A DNA stretch of 41,409 nucleotides. It comes from Anaerolineae bacterium. Lineage in GTDB: Bacteria; Chloroflexota; Anaerolineae; Anaerolineales; E44-bin32. The stretch covers positions 89,215-130,623 of the forward strand of contig DUEZ01000065.1 of assembly GCA_011174825.1 (NCBI GenBank), given 5' to 3'. Positions 8,854-17,040 of the stretch are shown here, piece after piece (the first letter of the stretch is position 1; every line of letters begins with the position of its first letter). The position numbers and the translations under genes are program-made. Under the pieces are notes generated by a model. It was given only the letters and a program-made list of their open reading frames with translations. It did not search any database and was not told the origin of the DNA.

Positions 8854-9351
8854 TCATTCATCCTCCACACTCCCCGCATCAAAAGGGAAATCCACTCGTT
8901 CAGCTACCATCGTCAAGTGTTTCGAGCGCGCTCGTGTGGGAGCATAAGCAGCCGTCTCCCATTCGCTGACTGTCTGTTGACGGACACCCAACAACCCGGC
9001 CAATTCAGATTGGTTCACACCAAGATGGGCGCGCAACGCCCTCACCATCGCCCCATCCCACAACACAGTATCCCCCTCCTTGCGGACGGTGTATTGCACG
9101 ACAGGACGACCGAAGCACACGCGTTGAGCGTCAAGATCAACCTCGATCACATGGTAGCCTGCTTCCATCCACGCGCGCGCCTGGACCCCACCGCTCCTGC
9201 GGTTGCTCCAGAAATCCCGTCCCTCGAAAGCCGATGGCGGCAATTGGTCGTTAATCAGACGTTCCAACTCACCGAAGGTAAACACGACCTGATCCTCACC
9301 ACTGCGGCGTAAGTGAACGTACAGGTTGTAATATTTCGTTTCCGGCTTCAC
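8854..9351 (-). CDS. XRE-family transcriptional regulator with N-terminal DUF7662-like domain
   Basis: The 165-residue protein has two parts. Residues about 5-85 (YYNLYVHLRRSG...VVFTFGELERLI...LPPSAF...FWSNRR) fit the pattern I associate with DUF7662, a small domain ending in an AGYHVIEVDLDAQRVCF stretch. Residues about 95-160 form a Cro/CI helix-turn-helix (VNQSELAGLLGVRQQTVSEWETAA) that should bind DNA. The start is a GTG with a weak ribosome site. It lies between the possible SOS-controlled ORF and the diguanylate cyclase gene, all on the minus strand but separated by repeats, so they are probably separate transcripts. Targets are unknown. Confidence 0.8.
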   Translation of the reverse strand: MKPETKYYNLYVHLRRSGEDQVVFTFGELERLINDQLPPSAFEGRDFWSNRRSGGVQARAWMEAGYHVIEVDLDAQRVCFGRPVVQYTVRKEGDTVLWDGAMVRALRAHLGVNQSELAGLLGVRQQTVSEWETAAYAPTRARSKHLTMVAERVDFPFDAGSVEDE

Positions 9352-9379
9352 CCTAAGCGCCCCTGCTGATTATCGTTTC

Positions 9380-9450
9380 TATTCTTGCGGCGACCCCTCG
9401 GCGGAGACAAAGGTCCCGAGCGAAGTCGAGGGGCTCAGAACAGGCATGCT
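9380..9450. repeat. F1-derived fragment
   Basis: Contains the F1 interior box (AAAGGTCCCGAGCGAAGTCGAGGGGCTCAGAA) without the usual terminal arms. The rest of 9352-9538 shows nothing else that I can assign. Confidence 0.5.
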
Positions 9451-9538
9451 AACCGCCTCTGCTGGAAAAAACGCTTCTCCCAGTAAATTAGGGAAAATCT
9501 ATGGCCGCGGATTTCATCAGAGATAATTCGAAAGTTTT

Positions 9539-10963
9539 CTAAGATTGCTGGATGACCGTCTGATCTTTTCCATTCGATCGCACAATGATCTTATCCCCAC
9601 CCGTTTGCTTGGCCTCAAGCTCGGCCTTGTCCGCTTCGCGCACCAAGGCATCAACATCATCAACAAAATCAGGATACGCTGCACCACCAATGCTCACCTT
9701 GATCGCTAGAGTCCTCCCGTTTGTTAATTTAATGGAGCTGTCCCTCATCGCTTGCTGAAGTTTCTCACCAATGCTGAGCAATTCACTTGGCGAGCAACCA
9801 GGGAGCACCACCGAGAATTCATCGCCACCATACCGGGCTACCCAATCCGTTTCCCGAATGCTCCGTTGAAGCACCTTCACCACGCCCTTTAGTAATTCAT
9901 CACCTGCAAGATGCCCGTATCGATCATTCACCATCTTCAGATCATCCACATCAACAATCAACAATCCAAGGGGGTAGTTGAGGCGTTTCGCTCGGTTGAT
10001 CTCGTTTGCAAGTTGAGAATTGAAGAAATTACGATTGTACGCGCCGGTCAAACCATCAACCATCGCCATGCGTTGAATTTCAGAGAAAAGTTGCGTGTTC
10101 GCCACTGCGAGCGAAGCTACCTGTGCTAATGCGACCAACATATCCAAATCATCGTCGTTGAACTGTCCAGGCATCCCTCCCAGCATGAGCGCCCCCGAGA
10201 TACGTTCACCGATTTGCAATGGAGCACAGAGCATACTTTCATCATCCTCAGGGGTTCCACCAACCTGCATCGCCCTAGGGTCCTCAAGCGCATGGTCAAT
10301 CCTTTGGGGTAAACCATGTTCGACCACCCATCCTGTCAAACCTTCCCCGACTTGAAGGGTCATCGCCATGATCTGTTCTGCGAATTCACCTGAGGAGGCT
10401 ACGGGCGTTAAGGTTAAATTGTCCTCTGCAAGGAGGTACAACGTGCAGTCGGAGGCATTCAAGAGGTCACGCGCCTTCTCGACGATCAATTCCAATGAGC
10501 GGGGTTGTTCCAATTGGGCCAACAACTCACGTTGTACCTGAAGCAGCATCGCCTGCTCACGTGTTCGTCGGCTTAGAAGATCAGCCACTTGAAGGTGTTG
10601 TGATACGTCTCGTGCGTGTCCATCCATCCCGATCACGTGACCCTCTTCATCCGGGGCTACGATGAGAAACAACTCCACCCATAGCGTCCTACCCTCTCGA
10701 TGTGCCATTCGGATCACCAAAGACGCGATCTCCTCTACCCCTGTTTTCAAGCTTTCTACCGTCGCCAAATACTCCTTCAAGCTTGACGGTTGAATCAATT
10801 GCTCAATGAATTTCGGTCGATGGAGAACTTCTGTCTTCGAGTAGCCCGTCATGTCCAAGAAACCACCGTTGACATGCGTCAATCCTTGATCAAACACGAG
10901 TCTAAAACAAGCATCCATCGAGAGCTCGGAAAGCCGCTCGTAATCGGGTTTCTCTCCTGACAT
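9539..10963 (-). CDS. PAS-GAF-GGDEF diguanylate cyclase
   Basis: The start at 10963 is chosen because GAGAGGAG precedes it at good spacing; a TTG at 11038 in the same frame has none. The roughly 474-residue cytoplasmic protein carries an N-terminal PAS domain (about 8-125, GFLDMTGYSKTEVLHRPKFIEQL), a GAF domain (about 145-300, ending in a typical GGMPGQFNDDDLDMLVALA) and a C-terminal GGDEF domain. The active site is intact (RYGGDEF) and the product-inhibition site RETD lies five residues upstream, so it should make cyclic di-GMP and be feedback-inhibited. No membrane helix or EAL domain is present. The PAS and GAF ligands cannot be predicted. Confidence 0.92.
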   Translation of the reverse strand: MSGEKPDYERLSELSMDACFRLVFDQGLTHVNGGFLDMTGYSKTEVLHRPKFIEQLIQPSSLKEYLATVESLKTGVEEIASLVIRMAHREGRTLWVELFLIVAPDEEGHVIGMDGHARDVSQHLQVADLLSRRTREQAMLLQVQRELLAQLEQPRSLELIVEKARDLLNASDCTLYLLAEDNLTLTPVASSGEFAEQIMAMTLQVGEGLTGWVVEHGLPQRIDHALEDPRAMQVGGTPEDDESMLCAPLQIGERISGALMLGGMPGQFNDDDLDMLVALAQVASLAVANTQLFSEIQRMAMVDGLTGAYNRNFFNSQLANEINRAKRLNYPLGLLIVDVDDLKMVNDRYGHLAGDELLKGVVKVLQRSIRETDWVARYGGDEFSVVLPGCSPSELLSIGEKLQQAMRDSSIKLTNGRTLAIKVSIGGAAYPDFVDDVDALVREADKAELEAKQTGGDKIIVRSNGKDQTVIQQS

Positions 10964-11245
10964 CCCTATGCTCCTCTCTCGTCGTCTACGGAAAAGCCCC
11001 AATGGTGATGCGTGCGTGTTGCTCATCCGTGACAACACCCGCTACGGTGTCCTGAGGAAAGCAACTCATCCAGATACCGGGTTCATCCAATAAAAGTATA
11101 AAACGAGCGCTCTTTCGTATCAATATCGAGGTTTTAACAAGTGGGAGAATTATTAAATAAGAGTCTCCTCCAGTTTGTGTGGGAAGTTGACATAACACGC
11201 AATATCCGGTTGAGTTTGAATCAAATGCGAGTTCATCTTTCCCGC

Positions 11246-11345
11246 AATAATGTCATTCCGAGCGCAGCGAGGAATCCCTATGATGTAGCTTCATATAAGA
11301 ATCATCATAGGGATTCCTCGGCGCAAAACGCATCGGAATGACATG
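11246..11345. repeat. Full F1 inverted repeat
   Basis: A clean copy: ATGTCATTCCGAGCG, GAGGAATCCCTATGATG, an 18-base centre, then CATCATAGGGATTCCTCG and CGGAATGACA. The 10964-11245 stretch upstream holds no gene that I can support. Confidence 0.85.
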
Positions 11346-11518
11346 ATGGCTGAGCGTGAATATTGCTTCATCAGAGATGGTCTCCAACGGCAATTCAGGT
11401 TTCGCTCTTCGAATAGGCTTTTGTTGTTGAATACCGTATCAGGGATGCCATTCTACGATGCTTAAGATCAATCATAATACGAGAGATAAGCTATCCACAC
11501 GATTTGGATGAGAACCTT

Positions 11519-11683
11519 AAATAAAAAGAAGCGAGGTAGCGGCAGTAGACCTCGCTTCTTGTCGACCACTCTAGGAGAGCAGTCTTGGAGGATTTAGCTT
11601 TCCCGTATAGCCACCTCCTGTCGCTATGCGCTCCGTGTTCGGAGCTTAATCGAATTTTGGAGGTATACCTCTTACAAATTGGC
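11519..11683 (-). ncRNA. Putative stand-alone structured RNA (~165 nt) with H-type pseudoknot
   Basis: Read on the minus strand, a -10 box (11695-11690) is followed by a chain of stems: GAGGT/ACCTC, GCTCCG-AACA-CGGAGC, a possible pseudoknot made by ATAGC (11627-11623) with GCTAT (11611-11607) interleaved with GGAGG (11618-11614) and CCTCC (11591-11587), then a hairpin GACTGCTCT-CCT-AGAGTGGTC, then a strong terminator. A second copy of the AGCTA element (near 11600) could compete with GCTAT. The diguanylate cyclase gene starts over 500 bases beyond the terminator, so this looks like an independent small RNA, not a leader. I could not match it to 6S, SRP, tmRNA or a riboswitch class I know. Confidence 0.55.
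11521..11560 (-). terminator. Rho-independent terminator of the putative small RNA
   Basis: A perfect 12-bp stem (AAGAAGCGAGGT at 11526-11537 with its complement at 11549-11560) with an 11-base loop is followed on the minus strand by TTTTTAT. The AT-rich base of the stem and the T-run are on the correct side for minus-strand transcription. Confidence 0.8.
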
Positions 11684-11689
11684 ACCTTT

Positions 11690-11695
11690 ATTATA
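11690..11695 (-). promoter_or_regulatory. -10 box of the putative small RNA
   Basis: A perfect TATAAT on the minus strand, placed so that transcription would begin near 11683. The -35 position (11718-11713) is CCCCCG, a poor match, so an activator or another sigma factor may be needed. Confidence 0.45.
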
Positions 11696-11840
11696 GAAAC
11701 AAGTCCACCTCACGGGGGTGTTTTGTAAGCTGTCTGTAAGCGACCCTTAACGAGCAGGAAATTACCCTTCACGATAAAGATTCGCGGAAATTTAACCACT
11801 CAAAAACTGAGGCCGCCAGATAATTTGTACAGCGAGAGGG

Positions 11841-12007
11841 GGCTGTCTCAAAAGCCATGCCCATGGACAGCGAGAATACCCTATACAACGTAAGGTCATT
11901 GCGAGGAGCACGTCAGTGCGCCGAAGCAATCTTTTGGTTGAGGAGATTGCTTCGGCTCGCAATCGATGCTGCAGGCACTACACTTAGGTATCGCTTTTGA
12001 GACAGTC
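11841..12007. mobile_element. MITE-like element with terminal inverted repeats
   Basis: The 167-bp element is bounded by GGCTGTCTCAAAAGC (11841-11855) and its inverted copy at 11993-12007, with 14 of 15 bases matching. It encodes no protein and carries a GTCATTGCGAGGAGCACG segment of the F1 type inside. A second copy, sharing the left end and interior but lacking the right terminal repeat, begins at 14666. Short length, terminal repeats and lack of coding capacity fit a non-autonomous transposable element. No clear target duplication is seen. Confidence 0.65.
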
Positions 12008-12045
12008 TTGCTGGTTTTCTTTTCAGTGCACTGAATATCGAGAAT

Positions 12046-12864
12046 CTATCGCGGGGAGTGGCGTCTGTATCGAGAAGCGTAAAAACCCAAGCCCAATCCT
12101 GCGAGCAACAAGAATACACCCAGCAATCCAAGCAGTGTGGATCGACCTCCACCATCTACACCCATCGCGTCTTGAATGCTCGAACTCGGTTGTGCCCCAA
12201 ATTGGACGTATTTGATGTCTCCTGGTTCTAATCGGAGAGGAAGGTTCATGACTGTGGTAGGGTTGTGGTCCGGTGGAACAGCGGCACTGATGTTGTAGTC
12301 ACCCCTCTCAAGATCCTGGAAGCAGTACCCCTCAAGATTGGTATCCGTTGTGTGTTCACCCGCCAACCTCCCAGACACATCCGCAACGCTTACCTGTCCA
12401 TCAGCCAAGGGCTCTTCGCCTTCATCGAGTCTTGCATCACCGTTTTCATCACGATAGAGGAGAACACAAATTTCGCCGGTTCCGGAGATCGGAGTAGGGG
12501 AAAGCTGTGGTGAAATTTCGGTCGGTTCAGCACCCGGAATCTCCGTCGGCCTTGCAGGTGCTGCGATCCCTAGTTCGAGCTCCATTCCTTCCGTAATGTA
12601 ATCCCCGGGTTGAATACCGTTGCGCGACATCAATTCCTCGACGCTGATCCCGGCGATGGCCGCGATTCGCCATAGGCTATCGCCTGGTTGAACAATGTAG
12701 ATTATCCTGCCATCCGGGCCCGGTGTTGGCGTCAAGAAGGCGGTAGGCTGTGCCAATGGCCTCGCCTGTGGACTGGCTCCCACCGGTTGAACGACAGCTA
12801 AACCCAGCCCGATCAAGCCGAGGAGGGTGAACATCACAATGATTCTGCCCATAGAATGAGACAC
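12046..12864 (-). CDS. Membrane-anchored LysM-domain envelope protein
   Basis: The 272-residue protein starts with a signal peptide or N-terminal helix (about 7-30), then a Pro/Thr-rich stretch, one LysM domain (about 54-98, YIVQPGDSLWRIAAIAGISVEELMSRNGI) expected to bind peptidoglycan or a related polymer, a linker, a beta-sandwich of the SdrD B/carboxypeptidase-regulatory type (about 131-222, LLYRDENGDARLDEGEEPL), and a C-terminal membrane helix (about 243-264) with a basic RYRRHSPR tail. It is probably a surface structural protein. The GTG start is preferred because a TATAAT box at 12894-12889 leaves a short leader with a GAGG ribosome site; an ATG four codons later is possible. Confidence 0.85.
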   Translation of the reverse strand: MSHSMGRIIVMFTLLGLIGLGLAVVQPVGASPQARPLAQPTAFLTPTPGPDGRIIYIVQPGDSLWRIAAIAGISVEELMSRNGIQPGDYITEGMELELGIAAPARPTEIPGAEPTEISPQLSPTPISGTGEICVLLYRDENGDARLDEGEEPLADGQVSVADVSGRLAGEHTTDTNLEGYCFQDLERGDYNISAAVPPDHNPTTVMNLPLRLEPGDIKYVQFGAQPSSSIQDAMGVDGGGRSTLLGLLGVFLLLAGLGLGFYASRYRRHSPR

Positions 12865-12888
12865 AGCGATCCAACCTCAGTCCTTCGC

Positions 12889-12894
12889 ATTATA
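12889..12894 (-). promoter_or_regulatory. -10 box of the LysM gene
   Basis: A perfect minus-strand TATAAT about 25 bases upstream of the GTG start. The implied leader is only about 18 bases and contains the GAGG ribosome site, which supports the chosen start. Confidence 0.5.
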
Positions 12895-12924
12895 GTCTCT
12901 TCAGGGCCAGGGGTGTAGGGTAAT

Positions 12925-13280
12925 TAAGTTGTAGGGGCGGGGTAACCCCGCCCGTAAATTCCCATAACATATCATGCGTGCGATCGATGGGTTGTGGGAG
13001 GGGCGTACGGTCGAAGACGCAGGGTGTTCTTCCTTACCTTTACGCCCTTACTCAAGGCAATGAACACCTGTCATCCTTCGACAGGCTCAGGATGACTGAA
13101 ATCCTCTTTTCATCCCTAAGATCTATCACGTATCACGTTTCACGCATCACGCAGAATGATATTTACCTTTCGCCCTAGTGCCTTGGTGCCCAAGTGCCCA
13201 GGAATCTAATCCCCAATCCCCGAGCCCTGATCCCATGGAAACTGCCCTTTCACCCTCGTGCCCAAGTGCCCAATCCCCTC
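12925..13280. repeat. Mixed repeat zone upstream of purA
   Basis: The zone holds an F2 palindrome (GTAGGGGCGGGGTAACCCCGCCC, about 12930-12953), a split F2-like copy with a GGTCGAAGACGCAGGGTG insert (about 13003-13052), an F1 fragment (TCATCCTTCGACAGGCTCAGGATGA, about 13071-13095), a short TCACG-rich run (about 13127-13151) and two GTGCCCAAGTGCCCA direct repeats (about 13187 and 13259). No gene is supported in 12895-13311. Confidence 0.65.
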
Positions 13281-13288
13281 CCCCATGA

Positions 13289-13307
13289 TATACTCCTCGC
13301 GGAGGTG
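13289..13307 (+). promoter_or_regulatory. Extended -10 promoter and ribosome site of purA
   Basis: TATACT at 13289-13294 is preceded by TG one base earlier (extended -10). The ribosome site GGAGGTG at 13301-13307 sits at about the predicted transcription start, giving a very short leader before the ATG at 13312. Confidence 0.5.
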
Positions 13308-13311
13308 CCTT

Positions 13312-14613
13312 ATGCCTCTCGACGTAATCATCGGTGCCCAATGGGGCGACGAAGGCAAAGGCCGCATCACCGATCTCCTCGCTGCTGAGGCGGACATCGT
13401 CGCCCGCTACAGTGGAGGCGACAACGCAGGTCACACGATCACCGTGGGCGAACAAATCTTCAAGCTCCACCTGATCCCCTCGGGTATCGTCCATCCCCAC
13501 ACAACCTGTCTACTAGGATCCGGCATGGTCGTCAACCCAACCATCCTGCTTGGTGAAATCGATCATTTGGGATCGCTAGGCGTTGATGTCTCTCCAAATC
13601 GCCTGAAGCTATCCAGCGCTGCTCATGTACTCACCCCCGCTCACATCGCGCTCGATGCGGCCGAGGAGACCCGCCGCAGCGGGGACATGCTCGGTACCAC
13701 GCGTCGCGGGATCGGACCCGCTTACAAAGATAAAACCGCACGAAGTGGCCTTCGTATGGGGGCCATGCGACAACCTGAGGAATTCGCCTCTCAGGTGCAG
13801 GAGCACATGCAGGCTGCGGGTGAGTTGTTGGAGAAAATCTACGACCTCGATTCTCCCAATCCTGATGAGGTCGCTGGGACCTTTTGCGAGTATGCCAAAC
13901 GCCTACAACCCTACCTGGCGGATGTGGGCGGACACGTCGCTCAGGCTCTCGAAGATGGAAAAACAATTCTCGCAGAGGGGGCACAAGGGACCTTACTCGA
14001 CCTCGATCATGGCACCTACCCCTTTGTCACGAGTTCCTATCCAACCACGCCTGGCGCCCTACTCGGCCTGGGGGTTGGTCCGAAGCACCTGCGACGTATC
14101 ATCGGAGTGACGAAAGCTTTCCAAACCCGAGTCGGGAGCGGTCCGTTCCCCACCGAGGTCTTCGGTGAAACCGCGGAAAGACTGCGTGGCAAAGGTGAGA
14201 ACCCCTGGGACGAATTCGGCACCACCACTGGCCGACCTCGACGTGTTGGCTGGCTCGATGGCGTGTTGCTGCGATACGCCGTCAGGGTGAATGGCTTCAC
14301 AGAACTCGCGTTAACCAAGTTGGACATCCTCACCGGTCTCGATCCGCTCAGACTCTGCCTCGCCTACCGCGATGGCGAACATCGATACCCAGACCTGCCT
14401 GATGGTCCGTCCGACCTCTCCCCTTTCACACCTGAGTACGGTGAACTTCCAGGGTGGCATACCGATCTCTGGGAGGCACGCCACTGGAATGACCTGCCTC
14501 CAGAAGCACAGAGCTATATTGGTCGTGTAGAAGAGCTCACCACACTCAAGGTGAGGCTCATCTCCGTCGGTCCTGAGCGAGATCAAGTCATCCGTCGGGA
14601 TATCGTGGCTTAA
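13312..14613 (+). CDS. purA: Adenylosuccinate synthase
   Basis: This cytoplasmic enzyme joins IMP and aspartate using GTP, the first committed step to AMP. The 433-residue length is normal. The N-terminal signature VIIGAQWGDEGKGRITDLL is complete, with catalytic D13 and the NAGHT motif carrying H41. The conserved QGTLLDLDHGTYPFVTSS block and a C-terminal GPER-containing block are present. The start at 13312 is chosen over an earlier in-frame ATG at 13258 because of the strong GGAGGTG at 13301 and because 13312 matches the family N-terminus. The gene stands alone between repeat zones. Confidence 0.97.
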   Translation: MPLDVIIGAQWGDEGKGRITDLLAAEADIVARYSGGDNAGHTITVGEQIFKLHLIPSGIVHPHTTCLLGSGMVVNPTILLGEIDHLGSLGVDVSPNRLKLSSAAHVLTPAHIALDAAEETRRSGDMLGTTRRGIGPAYKDKTARSGLRMGAMRQPEEFASQVQEHMQAAGELLEKIYDLDSPNPDEVAGTFCEYAKRLQPYLADVGGHVAQALEDGKTILAEGAQGTLLDLDHGTYPFVTSSYPTTPGALLGLGVGPKHLRRIIGVTKAFQTRVGSGPFPTEVFGETAERLRGKGENPWDEFGTTTGRPRRVGWLDGVLLRYAVRVNGFTELALTKLDILTGLDPLRLCLAYRDGEHRYPDLPDGPSDLSPFTPEYGELPGWHTDLWEARHWNDLPPEAQSYIGRVEELTTLKVRLISVGPERDQVIRRDIVA

Positions 14614-14665
14614 GATTGCATGAATTGGGAAAACTCCCGCGAGGTGCAGGGAGTGTGATTTGTGG

Positions 14666-15050
14666 GGCCGTCTCAAAATCCATGCCCACGTACAGCGAGA
14701 ATACCCTATACCACGTGATGTCATTGCGAGGAGCACGTCAGTGAGAAGAAGCAATCTTATCGTTGAGGAGATTGCTTCGCCCCGGAGCCTGTCCTGAGCC
14801 ATGTCCTGAGCTTGCCGAAGGGTTGTCGAAGGAGCGCTCGCGATGACAATATGTGGCAATTCTAATAGAATCAGCCCCGTGAAGATCCCCTCTCCCCTGT
14901 GGGGAGAGGGTCAGGGTGAGGGGAGGTTGGCTGACTAAATTCACCCTCACCCCGCCCTCTCCCTGAAAGGGAGAGGGTGAAGGTCGAGACCATTTCAAAG
15001 CGGTACCCAAGCAGGGCAATGTATCGTCCCTCCTCTTGGTGTTGACCCAT
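14666..15050. repeat. Composite repeat: truncated MITE copy plus F3 modules
   Basis: The left part (14666 to about 14775) matches the MITE at 11841 (CCGTCTCAAAATCCATGCCC, ACAGCGAGAATACCCTATA) but no right terminal repeat is found. It runs into an F1-like segment, then a GTGGCA...GTGAAGATCCCCTCTCC module, two F3 palindromes (about 14885-14990) and a CATTTCAAAGCGGTACCCAA module. The same modules occur at about 27000-27335 in a different order. No gene is seen in 14614-15107. Confidence 0.7.
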
Positions 15051-15095
15051 TTTCAGTGAACTCAAAGCTGTAGGTCGAAAACCGGTCCACTCGGG

Positions 15096-15101
15096 TATAA
15101 T
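15096..15101 (+). promoter_or_regulatory. -10 box giving a leaderless C39-peptidase mRNA
   Basis: A perfect TATAAT ends 6 bases before the ATG at 15108, so transcription should start at or next to the A of the start codon. No ribosome-binding sequence is present, which agrees with a leaderless transcript. Confidence 0.6.
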
Positions 15102-15107
15102 CGCCGC

Positions 15108-16409
15108 ATGTCTCGCTCAACTCTCCTACGTTTGGCGGTTGTCCTCGTCGCGATTTTGCTCTGCGTCCTTCTTGCCGCGTTTGTCTACAATCTGCCCTAT
15201 GTGCAGGAGAAGATCGGCTGGCGCATCTCCGTGCTGCGGGCTGAGATTAAATACGCCTTCAATCCCCCCGGAGAGGTCGTTTTCACCCCCAATCCGACCA
15301 TCGCCGCCATGGTCGAGGCGACCCTCAGCGCCTACACGCCAACGGTCACCAGGACACCCAGCCCAACATCTACGCCAGGTCACACCGCTACGTCAACGAT
15401 AACTCCCTCGCCCACCTACACACCGACTCCGATTCCGGCCAAAGTGGAGCTAGACAACATCCGTCATGAGTATCAGAAGTACAACAACTGCGGACCGGCG
15501 AACCTATCGATGGCTCTCTCCTTTTGGGATTGGGAAGGCGATCAACGTGACACGGCAGCGTTCCTGAAACCCATCCAGGATGATAAGAACGTCATGCCCT
15601 ACGAGATGGCCGCCTATGTAGAGGAGGAGACTTCTCTAAACGTATTCGTACGCGTGGGTGGGGACATCGATCTGATCAAACGATTTCTGGCTGCAGGTTT
15701 TCCTATCTTGGTCGAAAAGGGCTTTGATGTGCCAGGAAAAGACTGGATGGGTCATTATCAATTGATCACCGGTTACGATGACGAACGTGAACGCTTTACC
15801 GCCCAAGACTCCTATCAAGGTGGTCCTAACCTACCCCTCCCCTACGATCAACTCGAGGAGTATTGGAGGCACTTCAATTACCTCTACCTTGTGATCTATC
15901 CACCCGAACGGGAATCAGAGGTACTCTCATTGCTCGGCCCCCATGTGGATGAGACCTACAATTATCAATATGCCGCGCAGTTGGCTTCGGATGAGATCTT
16001 CACCCTCTCCGGCAGAGCTAAGTTTTTCGCCTGGTTCAATCGTGGCAGCAATCTGGTATCGCTCAAGGATTTCGCCGGAGCGGCTTCCGCCTACGGTGAG
16101 GCTTTTAACCTTTACCCATCGCTTGATTTGGAAATTCGACCTTACCGCCTGATGTGGTATCAAACAGGTCCATACTGGGCTTATTACTACACGGGTCGTT
16201 ACCAGGACGTCATCAATCTCGCCAACAACACGTTGTATTACACCGTCGACAAACCGATATTGGAAGAAAGTTTCTATTGGAGAGCCTTAGCCAAGGAAGC
16301 ACTCGGTGATGTGGCGGGTGCTATTGAGGATCTAAGAGAGGCCTTGGTGCACCATCCGGATTGGATACCGGCTCTCGAGCAGCTCGAACGTATGGGGGCT
16401 TCGTCGTAA
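15108..16409 (+). CDS. Membrane-anchored C39-type cysteine peptidase with TPR-like repeats
   Basis: The 433-residue protein has an N-terminal membrane helix (about 6-29), a Thr/Pro-rich extracellular linker (about 77-110, TPTVTRTPSPTSTP), a papain-like C39_2 domain (about 112-265) and a C-terminal TPR-like helical region (about 305-430). The catalytic set is visible: C128 in NNCGPANLSMAL, H216 in MGHYQLITGYD and D234 in AQDSY. It should act outside the cell membrane. C39_2 proteins can be bacteriocin-leader or surface peptidases, but no ABC exporter is fused or nearby, so the substrate is unknown. The start rests on the leaderless promoter 6 bases upstream. Confidence 0.88.
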   Translation: MSRSTLLRLAVVLVAILLCVLLAAFVYNLPYVQEKIGWRISVLRAEIKYAFNPPGEVVFTPNPTIAAMVEATLSAYTPTVTRTPSPTSTPGHTATSTITPSPTYTPTPIPAKVELDNIRHEYQKYNNCGPANLSMALSFWDWEGDQRDTAAFLKPIQDDKNVMPYEMAAYVEEETSLNVFVRVGGDIDLIKRFLAAGFPILVEKGFDVPGKDWMGHYQLITGYDDERERFTAQDSYQGGPNLPLPYDQLEEYWRHFNYLYLVIYPPERESEVLSLLGPHVDETYNYQYAAQLASDEIFTLSGRAKFFAWFNRGSNLVSLKDFAGAASAYGEAFNLYPSLDLEIRPYRLMWYQTGPYWAYYYTGRYQDVINLANNTLYYTVDKPILEESFYWRALAKEALGDVAGAIEDLREALVHHPDWIPALEQLERMGASS

Positions 16410-16471
16410 TGCGTGTGCGTCAGGCGATCTAGATAAAACCTGAAGAGCCCGTCGAAGGATGACTTGCAGTT

Positions 16472-16920
16472 TAATGTCATTCTGAGCGCCGTGAGGTGCG
16501 AAGAATCCCTATGATGAGGCGAACTCAACGAAACATCTCAGGGATCCTTCCCGGAGCCGAAGGTCCCGAGCAGTGCCGAGGGATTCAGGATGACATGTTG
16601 GGAGAGGTTATCCTGAGCGATGCTGAAGCGATCGCTCGGTTTAACCTGTGGGGAAATGTCATTCCGAGCGAAGCGAGGAATCCCTATGATTGGACTACTA
16701 TAAAGCATCATCTCAGGGATTCCTCGCTCGCGCAGCTAGCTCGGAATGACACAAGAGGGGATGTCGTGTAAAGTGAAGAAACCTATCATAACGAAACCCA
16801 AGAAAGCTTATCTCCAAAGAATACAAACATTGTATTGGTTTGGAGTGCGCAAGCTCTGCTTGCGCCTCCTTCGGCTAGCTCAGGACAATGCAAAAGCAGA
16901 GCTTTTGGACTCCAAAGAAT
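16472..16920. repeat. Two F1 copies followed by an F5 repeat
   Basis: F1 copies lie at about 16475-16595 (with GGATCCTTCCCGGAGCCGAAGGTCCCGAG inside) and about 16656-16755 (clean GAATCCCTATGAT and inverse). An F5 copy (TTTGGAGTGCGCAAGCTCTGCTTGCGCC ... TTTGGACTCCAAAG) spans about 16839-16916. The 16410-17040 gap shows no supported gene. Confidence 0.75.
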
Positions 16921-17040
16921 ATTCTCATCTTGAGTGTTGTGAGGGGATATAAGAAATGACCAAAAAGGCTAACGAGATGCCACGCCCTCTTATGGCAACA
17001 CTATCCCATCATAGTCCATTAACGAAGCAGTAGATTTAAT

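Noticed and set aside
8734..9312. 192-residue plus-strand frame opposite the XRE regulator
   Set aside because: It is mostly the antisense of a clear helix-turn-helix gene and begins inside an F1 repeat.
11491..11685. 64-residue minus-strand frame over the putative small RNA
   Set aside because: It has no ribosome site, runs through the terminator stem, and the region shows dense RNA structure instead.
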